Positions 18,001 through 27,577 of a stretch of 64,000 bases of DNA are shown one piece after another. Under the pieces are notes generated by a model, which ran no database searches, was not told the DNA's origin, and saw nothing but the letters and a program-made list of their open reading frames with translations. The stretch covers positions 382,342-446,341 of the forward strand of contig CP001673.1 of the NCBI GenBank assembly GCA_000023725.1, in the 5' to 3' direction. Each line of letters starts with the position of its first letter. Within the stretch, counting starts at the first letter, position 1. This DNA is from Flavobacteriaceae bacterium 3519-10 (lineage in GTDB: Bacteria; Bacteroidota; Bacteroidia; Flavobacteriales; Weeksellaceae). The translations under genes and the position numbers were made by a program.

Positions 18001-21000
18001 AAAGACGGAAAATTGCAGTACGAAAACGGTTTGCCTACGCCAACGGTTCCGGCCAATACCACGACGACAAATTGGGGTGCACAGCCAAATCAGTTCCCGA
18101 TTCTGTATGCATTTTCTACCGAGAACGAAGAAAGAGCCGCGCAGGATTTAGGGTATGACGGCCTTGACGCGTTTGGCGAACAGGCGAGATTCAATACCAA
18201 TTTCATTAATCCTGTAACCAACACGCCCGATCCGGCATCCGATGATTTTCTATTTTATCTTTCCGATAAATTTCAGGGTCCGCAGGCATCTTCGTTAACG
18301 GAGCGCTACAAATATTTCCGTAACCCGGAAGGCAACTCCCAAAGCAACAGCCTTGAAGTGGCGACACAAACGCCGGATGCAGAAGACGTAAACCGCGATT
18401 ATAACCTCGATCAGAGCGAAAATTACACTCAGTATACCATCAATCTCGACAGAGGAAGCCTCGCTAAAGGCCAGAAATTTATCGTTGATGAAAAAGAAGT
18501 GGATGTGAAATTCCAGAACGGGCAGACCGGGAAGAACAAATGGTACCTTTTCCGTGTGCCGGTTACTCAGTTTGATGATGAGCCAAATTCGGGCGGGGTG
18601 CGCGATCTTTCAATCCTTAATAACGTGCGTTTCGCAAGGATGCTGTTAACCGGTTTCGATCAAGCTGCTACCGTGCGTTTCGGAACTTTAGATCTCGTAA
18701 GAAGCGACTGGAGAAAATATACCAAAGACATCGCTGCATTAGGCAACGATTCTGAAGGCGTAAACCAGGTCGACAACAAAAACCTTGACGTCGGAAGTGT
18801 AAATCTTGAAGAGAACGGACTCAACCAACCACCTTACGTATTGCCTCCGGGAATCGACCGACAAATCCTCAGCGGAAACGCCGGTGCGCAGAGACAGAAC
18901 GAAGCTTCCCTGTATATGAAAGCAGCACCGATGGAGCCGAAAACTTCACGCGGTGTGTTCAAAAACGTAGCACTGGATATGCGCCGTTACAAAAAACTCG
19001 AGTTATTCGTGCACGCAGAAGATGCGCGCGATGTCGCCAACAGCAGTCTTGATGCTGATGCGAAGTTCTTCATCCGTTTCGGCAGCGATGCGAGTGATAA
19101 CTACTATGAATATGAAGCTTCATTAAAATATACACCCAAAAACGCGACTTCGCCGATGGAAATCTGGCCTTCCGAAAATAATGTGGATCTGATGATTCAG
19201 AATTTCGTGGATGCCAAACTACGACGCGATGGTAACGACCAGATCCAGATTGATGAGAGAACGGAAGATATGGAGTTTGGAACCTTAGATCCGGATAAGA
19301 AGATCTTCATCAAAGGCCGCCCAAGTTTAGGGAATGTAACTACAATCATGCTCGGTATGCGGAATAACGCCGCAGCAGAATCTAAAGAAATCGTACTCTG
19401 GGTGAACGAGATCCGTCTTTCTGAAATAGAAAACAAAGGAGGATATGCGGGTAATGCGAGCCTGAATTTCAACCTTGGAGATTTTGCGCTCGTAAATGCA
19501 AATGCGTCGTATTCTACGATTGGTTTTGGCGGAATTACCGAAAAGCCGGCAGAAAGAGCGCAATCTACCTTCTCGGCGTACAGCGTGAACACCACGGTAA
19601 ATGTTGACAAATTCATCCCGGAAAAAGTAGGTATGAAAATTCCGGTGAACTTCTCCTACACGCAAACCATCGAAGACCCGAAATATAACCCGATTGACAA
19701 TGATGTCACCTTCGAGCAGGCTCCAAACAAGGAAGAGCTGAAAACCGTTGCGCGTACTTACACGCAGCAAAGGAGCATCGGCGTCGTGAACATGCGGAAA
19801 GAGCGCATGAACCCGAACAAGAAGCCAAAATTCTATGATGTAGAAAACCTTTCGCTTACCACGGTTTACAACGACGATTATTTCCGCGATGTTTATACCA
19901 AGAAGAATTACCGCCAGTATCTCCGTGGGTATGTAGATTACAATTACAGCTTCAAGCCGTGGGTTTTGCGGCCATTCAACAAAATAGTGAGTGATACCGC
20001 CAAATCTTATAAATATCTGCGGTTTATTAAAGAGGTAAACTTCAATCCGATCCCCACAAGACTTTCTTTCCGAACAGAAATTGACCGGAATTACAATGAA
20101 CTCGAATTCCGTAATATCGAAGCTATACTTAACGGAACTACAGGGCAGGACTTCGATGTTATTAAGAACCGTAATTTTTATTTCGGCTGGCAGTACGGTT
20201 TAGGTTTTAATTTTACAAAATCGCTAAAACTCGAGATCAACTCCGCGATGCGGACTTTGAATGATCATCTGAGCGTGGCGGATATGAATTCTAAATCCAT
20301 ATTCTCCGATCCACTCAGAGCGGGCAGACCGGTGTTGTATAACCACCGCGTGCAGCTGAACTACCGTTTCCCGTTTGAGTATCTTCCTTACCTCGATTTC
20401 ATCAATGCTGAACTCGGTTATGGATTTACCTATAACTGGAACGCAAGAAGTACGGTGATGACAGGCTTCACGAATCCCGAAACCGGAGTTACCGAAAGTT
20501 TAGGAAGTATCGGCCAGAATACGAGTAATATTGTCGCCACTTCCACTGTAGATGTGCCTAAATTTTTCAGTAAGTTCAAATACTTCCAGAACATCAATAC
20601 CACGATGCAGAAGCGCAAACAGGAAGTCGACTCGCTGAACAATGCGTACAACCTTGCGTGGCAGAAGAAAAACAGCAAACGAAACTTTAAGTCGTACAAG
20701 TTTAAAAATAAGCTCAGCCCGATGCAGAGTGTTGCATACGCGCTCACTTCAATTAAAACACTTGATATTTCCTACAACGAAAACAACGGGACTGTGCTTC
20801 CGGGTCTCCTGTCGGCGCCGAACTGGTATGGTTACGGGCAGACTTTGGGTGGTCCGACTTATGGTTTCTTATTAGGTTCTCAGGCTGATATCCGCAGAAC
20901 GGTGATCGAACGTGGCTGGATTTCAGATTCGCCTTACATGAACGATCCTTACACGCAGATTAAAAACCAGAACTTCCTCGCCAATGTGCAGATTATGCCG

Positions 21001-22083
21001 GTGAATGAGTTCAGAATCGACGTAAATTTCCTTAAAAATTACAACAGCATCTTCACACAGGGCGGTTATAACGTAGACGCAGATTCCAATGCCGCTAACG
21101 GCTTCCAGTTCTCGTTCGGAACCGATTTGATCACGTATTCCCGTACAGCCTGGACCTTCCGCACGGCCTTCACTGACGGTAAAAGTATCTACGATACAAT
21201 GTACCAGAACGCGCGGCAGATTTATCAGAATTCAGGTGCAGTGTTTAATGAGGAAGAGTTTGCCAACGGAAAAGGATTGGGCGATGCGTATGTTTTAATT
21301 CCGGCTTTCCAGGCGGCAGTTGAAGGTAAATCGGTCAACGGTGAACTTACAGATCCTAAAAAATCCGGTTTTCCGCTTCCAAACTGGCGGGTAACTTATT
21401 CGGGACTTAAAAATATTCCGCTGGTAAACACTCAGTTTTCGAAATTCGATATTCTTCACGGCTATACGTCCACGTACACCGCTTCCGGAATCCAGTCGAG
21501 TGTAGATTACTATAATGTTCAGAATAATGCGGATGCGCCGCAGACCGATGCTTTCGGAAACGGCTTTAATCCTTATACCTTCTCGCAGGTGGGTTATGTC
21601 GAAGCGTTCGCTCCGCTGATCGGTGCGGATGTTACGATGCGAAACAATATGCAGTTCCGCGCACAGTATAACCGTGATCGCATGTTTATGCTTGGCCTCG
21701 TGAACCACACGCTGACGGAGGATGTCGGCAAAGAGTACATTGTCGGATTCGGGTATATCCTGAAGGATTTGAAGATGAAAATAAACTTTAAAGGCAAAGC
21801 CCGAAACATAAAAAGTGACCTCAACATCCGCGGCGATTTCTCGCTTAGAGACAGCCAGACGCGCATCACCAACATCCTGCAGAACGATTCTCAGGTAACC
21901 GGAGGCCAGCAGATGATGAGTTTAAAGCTTTCTGCAGATTACAACATGTCGCAGAATTTCAACTTAAGATTCTTCTACGACCAACTGCTCACGAAATATA
22001 AAATATCTACCGCGTTTCCGCTGTCGACGATACGGGCGGGCATTTCAGCCACATTTACCTTCACCGGTGCAGGTGGATTTTAA
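15013..22083 (+). CDS. sprA: SprA/Sov, T9SS outer-membrane translocon
   Basis: SprA forms the very large outer-membrane barrel through which type IX cargo leaves the cell; it is required for secretion and gliding in Flavobacterium. The 2356-residue length is characteristic. Translation appears to begin at TTG 15013 (EKNSFFQHKF, then a signal ending SAQTFAQ), three bases after ruvA, since no ATG is near. N-terminal landmarks are NPIRYDAFYDVSSGMYVLYP and TSEEYYQYMLNNQLSEYYREK; the remainder is a long chain of beta strands with a terminal ISATFTFTGAGGF. Cargo for it in this window are the proteins with T9SS domains at 1, 9295 and 12029. Confidence 0.96.
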   Translation: MEKNSFFQHKFFVFIILCFCSAQTFAQVTPSDSSSVRQDFSLPNPIRYDAFYDVSSGMYVLYPKIGNMVVGNPVSMTSEEYYQYMLNNQLSEYYREKSSVNNLGYRKDQSDAIQKGLLPSVNVKNKIFESIFGGNKIELIPQGFASFDIGGLYQKIDNPLILPQNRTNFAIDIQQRIQLGLLGKVGENLQLKANYDTQSGFAFENRMNLVWQAKGTWRDLQSKGLNDKTTGGEDKIIKRVEFGNVNMPLSTSLIRGSESLFGLKTEFQLGKTYGTVVFSQQQGEARNIIAQGGGVMNTFKLNAIDYEDNQHYYLGHYFLNSYDNALLNYPQINSRISITRIEAWVLDQGSGNLQDQKGILGIRDLGEGISGYPDNSQNGLYQGIVNLGAGIRDVNTAYNAINGQSFPNANGSPETYTDGEQFIFNRKARKLNANEFKYHPQLGYMSLNQRLNDNQLLAVAYSYTLNGDNKVYKVGEFSEESPVLITKLLKSNTKTTTTTPMWDLMMKNIYSLNSNDINQDGFLLNVYLRDAQNGKVNYLPGTPVQDVNLLKLFNWDRLNMNNDLQQNGTTTGDGIFDFVPGITVDPENGKVIFTKAKPFGAYLQSVLGSSDPKFVFNELYDQFKNVASENRLALSYTLEGRFKGSQGTGISLGAINVPQGSVKVTANGVQLQEGIDYTVDYMLGSVNIINETVKQSGQAINISLENQLSFNTQRKRFLGLNLERKFNEHLTVGTTVVNYAETPLTQKVNFGQEAVNNTMAGFNILYNNQLPFLTRLTDKIPFVNTEAPSNLSFTAEGAYLIPGQNKGIGDQSYIDDFEQTTSKISLKEPAMWSLASKPERNPEPYFQNATLNDNLAHGNGRGLLTWYNIDPRFYGIGGSAPGGINAQAVSNHASRRVQTQELYNSRDFVAGEQLYTNTFDITYFPNERGPYNVNPNNETTQERWGGLMRPISVSNFINSNIEYVEFWMMDPYADGNNLGSNPKLLLQLGNVSEDVLKDGKLQYENGLPTPTVPANTTTTNWGAQPNQFPILYAFSTENEERAAQDLGYDGLDAFGEQARFNTNFINPVTNTPDPASDDFLFYLSDKFQGPQASSLTERYKYFRNPEGNSQSNSLEVATQTPDAEDVNRDYNLDQSENYTQYTINLDRGSLAKGQKFIVDEKEVDVKFQNGQTGKNKWYLFRVPVTQFDDEPNSGGVRDLSILNNVRFARMLLTGFDQAATVRFGTLDLVRSDWRKYTKDIAALGNDSEGVNQVDNKNLDVGSVNLEENGLNQPPYVLPPGIDRQILSGNAGAQRQNEASLYMKAAPMEPKTSRGVFKNVALDMRRYKKLELFVHAEDARDVANSSLDADAKFFIRFGSDASDNYYEYEASLKYTPKNATSPMEIWPSENNVDLMIQNFVDAKLRRDGNDQIQIDERTEDMEFGTLDPDKKIFIKGRPSLGNVTTIMLGMRNNAAAESKEIVLWVNEIRLSEIENKGGYAGNASLNFNLGDFALVNANASYSTIGFGGITEKPAERAQSTFSAYSVNTTVNVDKFIPEKVGMKIPVNFSYTQTIEDPKYNPIDNDVTFEQAPNKEELKTVARTYTQQRSIGVVNMRKERMNPNKKPKFYDVENLSLTTVYNDDYFRDVYTKKNYRQYLRGYVDYNYSFKPWVLRPFNKIVSDTAKSYKYLRFIKEVNFNPIPTRLSFRTEIDRNYNELEFRNIEAILNGTTGQDFDVIKNRNFYFGWQYGLGFNFTKSLKLEINSAMRTLNDHLSVADMNSKSIFSDPLRAGRPVLYNHRVQLNYRFPFEYLPYLDFINAELGYGFTYNWNARSTVMTGFTNPETGVTESLGSIGQNTSNIVATSTVDVPKFFSKFKYFQNINTTMQKRKQEVDSLNNAYNLAWQKKNSKRNFKSYKFKNKLSPMQSVAYALTSIKTLDISYNENNGTVLPGLLSAPNWYGYGQTLGGPTYGFLLGSQADIRRTVIERGWISDSPYMNDPYTQIKNQNFLANVQIMPVNEFRIDVNFLKNYNSIFTQGGYNVDADSNAANGFQFSFGTDLITYSRTAWTFRTAFTDGKSIYDTMYQNARQIYQNSGAVFNEEEFANGKGLGDAYVLIPAFQAAVEGKSVNGELTDPKKSGFPLPNWRVTYSGLKNIPLVNTQFSKFDILHGYTSTYTASGIQSSVDYYNVQNNADAPQTDAFGNGFNPYTFSQVGYVEAFAPLIGADVTMRNNMQFRAQYNRDRMFMLGLVNHTLTEDVGKEYIVGFGYILKDLKMKINFKGKARNIKSDLNIRGDFSLRDSQTRITNILQNDSQVTGGQQMMSLKLSADYNMSQNFNLRFFYDQLLTKYKISTAFPLSTIRAGISATFTFTGAGGF

Positions 22084-22088
22084 AATTG

Positions 22089-22118
22089 AAACTCAGGACT
22101 CGGCTCCTGAGTTTTTTA
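22089..22118 (+). terminator. sprA terminator
   Basis: AACTCAGGA (22090-22098) pairs with TCCTGAGTT (22105-22113), followed by a T run, 6 bases past the stop. Confidence 0.9.
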
Positions 22119-22190
22119 TTTAATTACAGTCATCAGCAACTGAATTAAAACATGGATTTTACACGAAAGTTATTTTGTGATGAGTCTGCG

Positions 22191-22223
22191 TTGAGGTTTA
22201 AAAAGATTAAATCGTTAATTTTG
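22191..22223 (+). promoter_or_regulatory. folE promoter
   Basis: TTG (22191-22193), 22-base spacer, TAATTTTG (22216-22223), 16 bases before the ATG. Confidence 0.6.
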
Positions 22224-22239
22224 TTTTTTTAAATAAGCT

Positions 22240-22905
22240 ATGAATCAGGAAATCGATAACGACGACGATGTATTTACCGGGAAAGACCATACACCGCTGC
22301 GTGATGATGCTTTCGCGAAATCAACCGACGAAAAAATAGAAATCATTCAGCATCATTTTCATCAGATTATGGAGACCTTAGGCATGGATATGACGGATGA
22401 TTCACTGAAAGATTCTCCAAAACGCGTCGCGAGGATGTACGTGAATGAAATTTTCGGCGGCCTTTTACCCGAAAATATGCCGCGGATTTCAACATTTTCG
22501 AATAAATACAAATACCGGCAGATGCTGGTTGAAAAAGACATCACGGTGTATTCGTTCTGCGAGCACCATTTTCTGCCGATTATTGGCCGCGCACATGTTG
22601 CCTATATCTCGAATGGCGAAGTGATCGGCCTTTCTAAAATAAACCGGATCGTCGATTATTATGCGCGACGTCCGCAGGTTCAGGAAAGACTCACGATGCA
22701 GATCGTGGACGCTTTGAAATCGGCCTTGGGTACAAAAGACGTGGCCTGCATTATTGATGCGAAACATCTGTGTGTGAATTGTCGTGGCATCAGGGATACG
22801 GCAAGTTCTACCATTACTGCAGAGCTTAGCGGAATTTTCAGAACAAATCCGATTACGAGACAGGAGTTTCTGCATTATGTGGGAAGCCACGCGAAACTCG
22901 ATTAG
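22240..22905 (+). CDS. folE: GTP cyclohydrolase I
   Basis: FolE converts GTP to dihydroneopterin triphosphate, the first step of tetrahydrofolate and related pterin synthesis. The 221-residue protein shows the type IA zinc ligands: C107 and H110 in FCEHHFLPIIGRAHVAY and C178 in CVNCRGIRD. Other family marks are KDSPKRVARMYVNEIFGGL and LSKINRIVDYYARRPQVQERLT. The acidic first ~25 residues are variable. It has its own promoter and is followed by cysS after 118 bases. Confidence 0.96.
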   Translation: MNQEIDNDDDVFTGKDHTPLRDDAFAKSTDEKIEIIQHHFHQIMETLGMDMTDDSLKDSPKRVARMYVNEIFGGLLPENMPRISTFSNKYKYRQMLVEKDITVYSFCEHHFLPIIGRAHVAYISNGEVIGLSKINRIVDYYARRPQVQERLTMQIVDALKSALGTKDVACIIDAKHLCVNCRGIRDTASSTITAELSGIFRTNPITRQEFLHYVGSHAKLD

Positions 22906-22968
22906 TCTTACTTGAAATTTGAGATAAAGATTTAAAAAATAGACGTTGATTTAATGCCTTATTTTCAG

Positions 22969-23016
22969 CTCAAACCTCAAACTTAAGGCTCAACCTCAAA
23001 CCTCAAACCTCAAACC
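22969..23016. repeat. Short tandem CTCAAAC repeats before cysS
   Basis: The 7-base unit CTCAAAC, with slight variants, recurs about six times with small gaps just upstream of the cysS start. It is non-coding and probably lies in the 5' untranslated region or promoter of cysS. Confidence 0.7.
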
Positions 23017-23023
23017 CCGAACT

Positions 23024-24490
23024 ATGTCCTTAAAAATATACAATTCCCTTTCCGGAGATAAAGAAATTTTCACTCCCATCCACGAAAACAACGTCGGGAT
23101 GTATGTCTGCGGACCTACTGTTTACAGCAATGTACATTTGGGAAATGTACGTACTTTTATGTCATTCGATTTCGTGTACCGCGCGCTGACGCATCTTGGC
23201 TATAAAGTACGCTACGTACGGAATATTACCGATGCCGGCCATTTAACAGATGATGGCGATGTGGATAACGACCGTTTCGTGAAACAGTCGCGCCTCGAAA
23301 AACTGGAGCCGATGGAGATTGTACAGAAATATACGGTAGATTTCCACAAAGTGCTGGATGTATTCAATCTGTTGCCGCCTACCATAGAGCCTACAGCCAC
23401 CGGGCATATTGTGGAGCAGATAGAACTGACGCAAAAACTCGTTGACAAAGGTTTCGCTTACGAAAGCAACGGGTCCGTATACTTCGATGTGCAGGAATAT
23501 AACAGCCGCGGACTGAATTACGGTGAGCTTTCACGCAGAAATATTGAAGAACTCTTCGCCAATACACGCGATCTTGACGGGCAGAACGAAAAGAAAAACC
23601 CTCAGGATTTTGCATTGTGGAAAGCCGCCTCGCCTGCACACATCATGCGCTGGAACTCGCCTTGGGGCGAAGGATTTCCGGGTTGGCATTTAGAGTGTAC
23701 GGCGATGTCAACTAAATACCTCGGTGAGAAATTCGATATTCATGGCGGGGGTATGGATCTTAAATTCCCGCATCATGAGTGCGAAGTCGCTCAGGGCAAG
23801 GCCTGCAACGGTACCGAGCCCGTTAATTACTGGTTACACGCCAATATGCTTACGATGAATGGCCAGCGGATGAGCAAATCTACCGGCAATTATATCCTGC
23901 CGATGGAGCTCGTGAGCGGAAGCAACAGTTTTTTTGAGAAAGCGTTCCATCCGGCTGTTGTGCGTTTTAATTTTCTTCAGGCGCATTACAGAAGTGTACT
24001 CGATATTTCGAATGAAGCGATGTTGGCCAGTGAAAAAGGTTTTCAGAGGCTGATGGATGCGATGAAAATTCTTTCTGATGTTCAATTAAAAACAGCTTCA
24101 AACTCTACATTTGATGTTGAGGCCTGGAAAAAGAAATGTTATGATGCGCTTACGGATGATTTTAATTCGCCGATATTGATTTCGCATCTGTTTGAAGCGG
24201 TGAATTTTATCTTCAGACTCAAAGACGGCAAAGAAACGGTCACTTCGACGGATTTAGAAAACCTTAAGCAACTTCTCAACGACTTTGTTTTTGATGTATT
24301 GGGACTGCAGAATGTAGAAGAAAATAATCATCAGAAGCTCGATCAGGCTTTGCAGGTGCTAATCGAACTCAGAAACCAGGCAAGAAAAGCTAAGAATTTC
24401 GACCTTTCAGATCAGATCCGCGACAGGCTTCTGGCTGAAGGCATTGAACTGAAGGATGGGCGCGACGGAACCACCTATGCTTTAAATTAA
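23024..24490 (+). CDS. cysS: Cysteinyl-tRNA synthetase
   Basis: Class I synthetase charging tRNA-Cys. 488 residues, close to the family length. Zinc and active-site residues appear as C29 in [18 protein letters not shown] at 38-41 is the HIGH signature; [12 protein letters not shown] and [10 protein letters not shown] give further zinc ligands; QRMSKSTGN near residue 282 is the KMSKS loop. The C-terminal helical domain carries [20 protein letters not shown]. The start at ATG 23024 follows the short tandem repeats directly. A terminator follows. Confidence 0.97.
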   Translation: MSLKIYNSLSGDKEIFTPIHENNVGMYVCGPTVYSNVHLGNVRTFMSFDFVYRALTHLGYKVRYVRNITDAGHLTDDGDVDNDRFVKQSRLEKLEPMEIVQKYTVDFHKVLDVFNLLPPTIEPTATGHIVEQIELTQKLVDKGFAYESNGSVYFDVQEYNSRGLNYGELSRRNIEELFANTRDLDGQNEKKNPQDFALWKAASPAHIMRWNSPWGEGFPGWHLECTAMSTKYLGEKFDIHGGGMDLKFPHHECEVAQGKACNGTEPVNYWLHANMLTMNGQRMSKSTGNYILPMELVSGSNSFFEKAFHPAVVRFNFLQAHYRSVLDISNEAMLASEKGFQRLMDAMKILSDVQLKTASNSTFDVEAWKKKCYDALTDDFNSPILISHLFEAVNFIFRLKDGKETVTSTDLENLKQLLNDFVFDVLGLQNVEENNHQKLDQALQVLIELRNQARKAKNFDLSDQIRDRLLAEGIELKDGRDGTTYALN

Positions 24491-24514
24491 ACCTAAGTTC
24501 GACAAATTAGTAAG

Positions 24515-24547
24515 CCTTTCGGATTATATTTCCGGAAGGTTTTTTTT
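24515..24547 (+). terminator. cysS terminator
   Basis: CCTTTCGGA (24515-24523) pairs with TCCGGAAGG (24531-24539) with one wobble, followed by seven or more Ts. Confidence 0.8.
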
Positions 24548-24667
24548 ATGTCTCAAAATGATCTTTACAACCTGTTGATTTACAGTGTCTAAGGTGCTTA
24601 AATTATTGCCCGATTATGGATAGAATCCACTGGATTTTTTTTAAATTGCAGGCTAAATTTTAGTCGT

Positions 24668-27322
24668 ATGAAACTCTTTTTCAGCATTAACTTCAGAACT
24701 AAAGTAGGAGAAAACCTTCAGCTTTTGATCATTAAAAACCAAAACGTAGAAAAGAGCTGTCCGCTTACTTATTCGAAGGATGGAAACTGGGTAGCCGAAG
24801 TCGATTATTTTTCACGGGACATTACCTACAAATACAGGCTGACCGATGATTCCGGTACTATTCTCGATGAAGAATTTGCCGTTCACCGTCTGGACTTTCC
24901 TTATCAGTACGATGAGTTTATAATCCACGATACCTGGAACCTCAAGAATTTCCCTGAAAATTACCTCAATAATAAGATTCTCAAGAACAAATTAAGCGGT
25001 TTCAAACCCGAAAAAGTTTCAGTACTGAAGAAACACACGCATCTTTTCCGGCTTGAGGCCCCAATATATCAGAAAAATTGGCAGATCGTGATGCTCGGCG
25101 ATCATGATGCGCTTGGCAACTGGGAGTATTTCAAGGCGGTACCTATGGCGCAGACCGATTTTGGGGTGTGGGAAGCGGCGCTTGAATTGCCGGCAAACCA
25201 AATCATTCACTACAAATACGGCTTGCGGAATTCCGATACTGGTGAGGTTTTCGATATAGAATATGGCGAAAACCGCTGGGCCACGCCGAACACCGAGAAG
25301 AATGTTCTGCAGATCAAGGCCGATCATTATTTCAGGTTTAAAGCGTTCGAAATGTACCACGCAGCAGGCGTCGCGGTTCCCGTATTCGCACTTAGAACCG
25401 AAAATGGTTTTGGTGTTGGTGAATTTAATGACCTTAAAAATCTCGCTGACTGGGCAAAGGAAACCAATCTTTCAGTGCTGCAGATTTTACCGATTAACGA
25501 CACCACTGCAAATTACACCTGGACAGATTCTTATCCTTACGCAGCCATTTCGGTGTACGCGCTGCACCCGCAATATCTTTCACTTGAAAAACTGGATTTT
25601 GCAATTCCTGAGGATTTGCTGGAGCAGTTTAATATGGAGAAAACTGAACTTAACAGCCTAAGCCTTATCGATTACGAAAAGATGATTTCGGCGAAATGGA
25701 AATACATCACGGCCGTTTTTAATCTGAATAAAGACGAAATTTTAAAAGACAGGAATTTCCGCAAATTTTTAAAAGAAAACGATGAGTGGCTGTTGCCATA
25801 TGCTGCATTCTGCGTTCAGCGTGATAAGTATAAAACGCCGGATTTCAACAGCTGGAAGACGCATAAAAAATATATTCCGGGTAAGATCGCACCTTTTTTC
25901 ACCGCAAAAAGCAAAGATTTCTCCACAACCATGCTTCACGCCTGGGTGCAGTACCAGCTTCATGTTCAGCTAAAGGAAGCTATCGATTATACGCATGAAC
26001 TAGGTATTTCGGTTAAAGGTGATTTACCGATCGGTATTTACCGGCATTCGGTTGAAGCCTGGACCGAACCCGACCTGTTCGGAATGGATTTTCAGGCAGG
26101 TGCTCCACCGGATCAGTTTACCGAATTGGGCCAAAACTGGGAATTCCCGACCTATAATTGGGAGGCGATGAAAGCAGACGGTTACCGCTGGTGGAAAAAC
26201 CGTTTCAAAGCCCTTGAGCAGTATTTTGATGCGATGAGAATTGATCATATTTTGGGCTTCTTCAGGATCTGGCGGATGCCGGTAAGCGCCACACAGGGTC
26301 TTCTTGGGTATTTCTATCCCGCAGTTCCCGTAACAGCAGATGAATTCAGATCCAGAAATATTCCGTTTAATGAAGACCGTTACTGCAAACCTTTTATCAA
26401 CGATCAGATTCTGTGGGATGAATTCGGTATGGAAAGAGACGCGATTCATAACCATTTTATGAATAATCACTTTAATGGAATTTATACCTTTAAAGAAGAA
26501 TTCGACACTCAAAGAAAATTAACTGATTACTTTAAACAAAACCCATACGGTTGGGCGGAGGAAAAACTGATTTCACTTTGCGCGAACGTACTTTTCCTCA
26601 TAGAAGAAAAAGACGGTGAAGGGGTATATCATCCACGGTTCAATGTCTCTAGAACCACTTCGTATCAATATCTGCCGGATTGGGAAAGAGCTGCTATCAA
26701 CGATCTTTACAATGATTATTTCTTCAAACGCCAGGACGGTTTGTGGTACCAGAAAGCAATGGAGAAACTTCCTGTGATCCTTAACGCAACTGATATGTTG
26801 ATTTGTGGTGAAGATTTAGGTTTTGTGCCCGAATCTGTACCCGTTGTAATGGACAGGCTTGCAATTACAGCGTTGAAAGTTCAGCGGATGCCATCTGATG
26901 ATGTGGCCTGGTATAACCCAAAAGAAGCCGGCTATATGAACGTGGTGACTGCGAGTTCGCACGACAGTTCTACGCTGCGGCAGTGGTGGCATGAAGACCG
27001 GAACCTCACGCAACAGTATTTCCGTGATCAGCTTGGGCAGGCTGGGACCGCGCCACACAACCTGGAGCCGCAGCTCGCAGAGATGATAATGAAACAGCAT
27101 CTGTACAACGACGCGATGCTGGCAATTTTCCCGATACAGGAATTTCTAGCCACCGATCCTGCGCTTACAAGGGCTGAAATGGACGAAGAAAGGATTAACC
27201 AACCCGCGGTTTTCCCGCATTACTGGAGATACAGGATGCACCTTAACCTTGAAAACCTTCTGGATAAGGGAGATTTCAACAATAAAATCGCCGGTTGGGT
27301 AGCAGATTCAAACAGAATGTAA
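24668..27322 (+). CDS. malQ: 4-alpha-glucanotransferase with N-terminal starch-binding domains
   Basis: GH77 enzyme that transfers glucan chains between malto-oligosaccharides in the cytoplasm; no signal peptide is seen. At 884 residues it is the long, plant-DPE2-like form. Residues 1-110 and 120-235 look like two CBM20 starch-binding modules (the second with VMLGDHDALGNWEYFKAVPM). The catalytic domain then begins AGVAVPVFALRTENGFGVGEF, with DAMRIDHILGFFR (nucleophile Asp), DMLICGEDLGFVPESV (acid/base Glu) and TASSHDSSTLRQW (third Asp). It stands alone; no other glycogen gene is adjacent. Confidence 0.93.
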   Translation: MKLFFSINFRTKVGENLQLLIIKNQNVEKSCPLTYSKDGNWVAEVDYFSRDITYKYRLTDDSGTILDEEFAVHRLDFPYQYDEFIIHDTWNLKNFPENYLNNKILKNKLSGFKPEKVSVLKKHTHLFRLEAPIYQKNWQIVMLGDHDALGNWEYFKAVPMAQTDFGVWEAALELPANQIIHYKYGLRNSDTGEVFDIEYGENRWATPNTEKNVLQIKADHYFRFKAFEMYHAAGVAVPVFALRTENGFGVGEFNDLKNLADWAKETNLSVLQILPINDTTANYTWTDSYPYAAISVYALHPQYLSLEKLDFAIPEDLLEQFNMEKTELNSLSLIDYEKMISAKWKYITAVFNLNKDEILKDRNFRKFLKENDEWLLPYAAFCVQRDKYKTPDFNSWKTHKKYIPGKIAPFFTAKSKDFSTTMLHAWVQYQLHVQLKEAIDYTHELGISVKGDLPIGIYRHSVEAWTEPDLFGMDFQAGAPPDQFTELGQNWEFPTYNWEAMKADGYRWWKNRFKALEQYFDAMRIDHILGFFRIWRMPVSATQGLLGYFYPAVPVTADEFRSRNIPFNEDRYCKPFINDQILWDEFGMERDAIHNHFMNNHFNGIYTFKEEFDTQRKLTDYFKQNPYGWAEEKLISLCANVLFLIEEKDGEGVYHPRFNVSRTTSYQYLPDWERAAINDLYNDYFFKRQDGLWYQKAMEKLPVILNATDMLICGEDLGFVPESVPVVMDRLAITALKVQRMPSDDVAWYNPKEAGYMNVVTASSHDSSTLRQWWHEDRNLTQQYFRDQLGQAGTAPHNLEPQLAEMIMKQHLYNDAMLAIFPIQEFLATDPALTRAEMDEERINQPAVFPHYWRYRMHLNLENLLDKGDFNNKIAGWVADSNRM

Positions 27323-27415
27323 TTTTTTTCAATGAATATTCTAAAATTGAAATATTTTTTCTAATCAGGAATCGATTTTTAAATACATTGATAATCAGTG
27401 AAATAGCTGAAATAC

Positions 27416-27452
27416 AAAGGAAGTTTGAACTTAGGTTTTAACTTCCTTTTTA
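27416..27452 (+). terminator. Terminator downstream of malQ
   Basis: AAAGGAAGTT (27416-27425) pairs with AACTTCCTTT (27440-27449). The T run merges into TATATTTG (27451-27458), a candidate -7 box for the next gene, so terminator and promoter seem to overlap. Confidence 0.72.
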
Positions 27453-27577
27453 TATTTGAATCAAACTTACGGAAATTATTCGCAAATGCTTTATTGATAG
27501 AGGTTTACAGCGGTTTTGCAAATGTATTTGGCATGCTTTTCCTATTAAGCATCATGAACAAAAGAAGAAATATTAAA

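Noticed and set aside
22969-23016. Repeats before cysS read as a CRISPR array
   Set aside because: Units of seven bases with no spacers; no cas genes.
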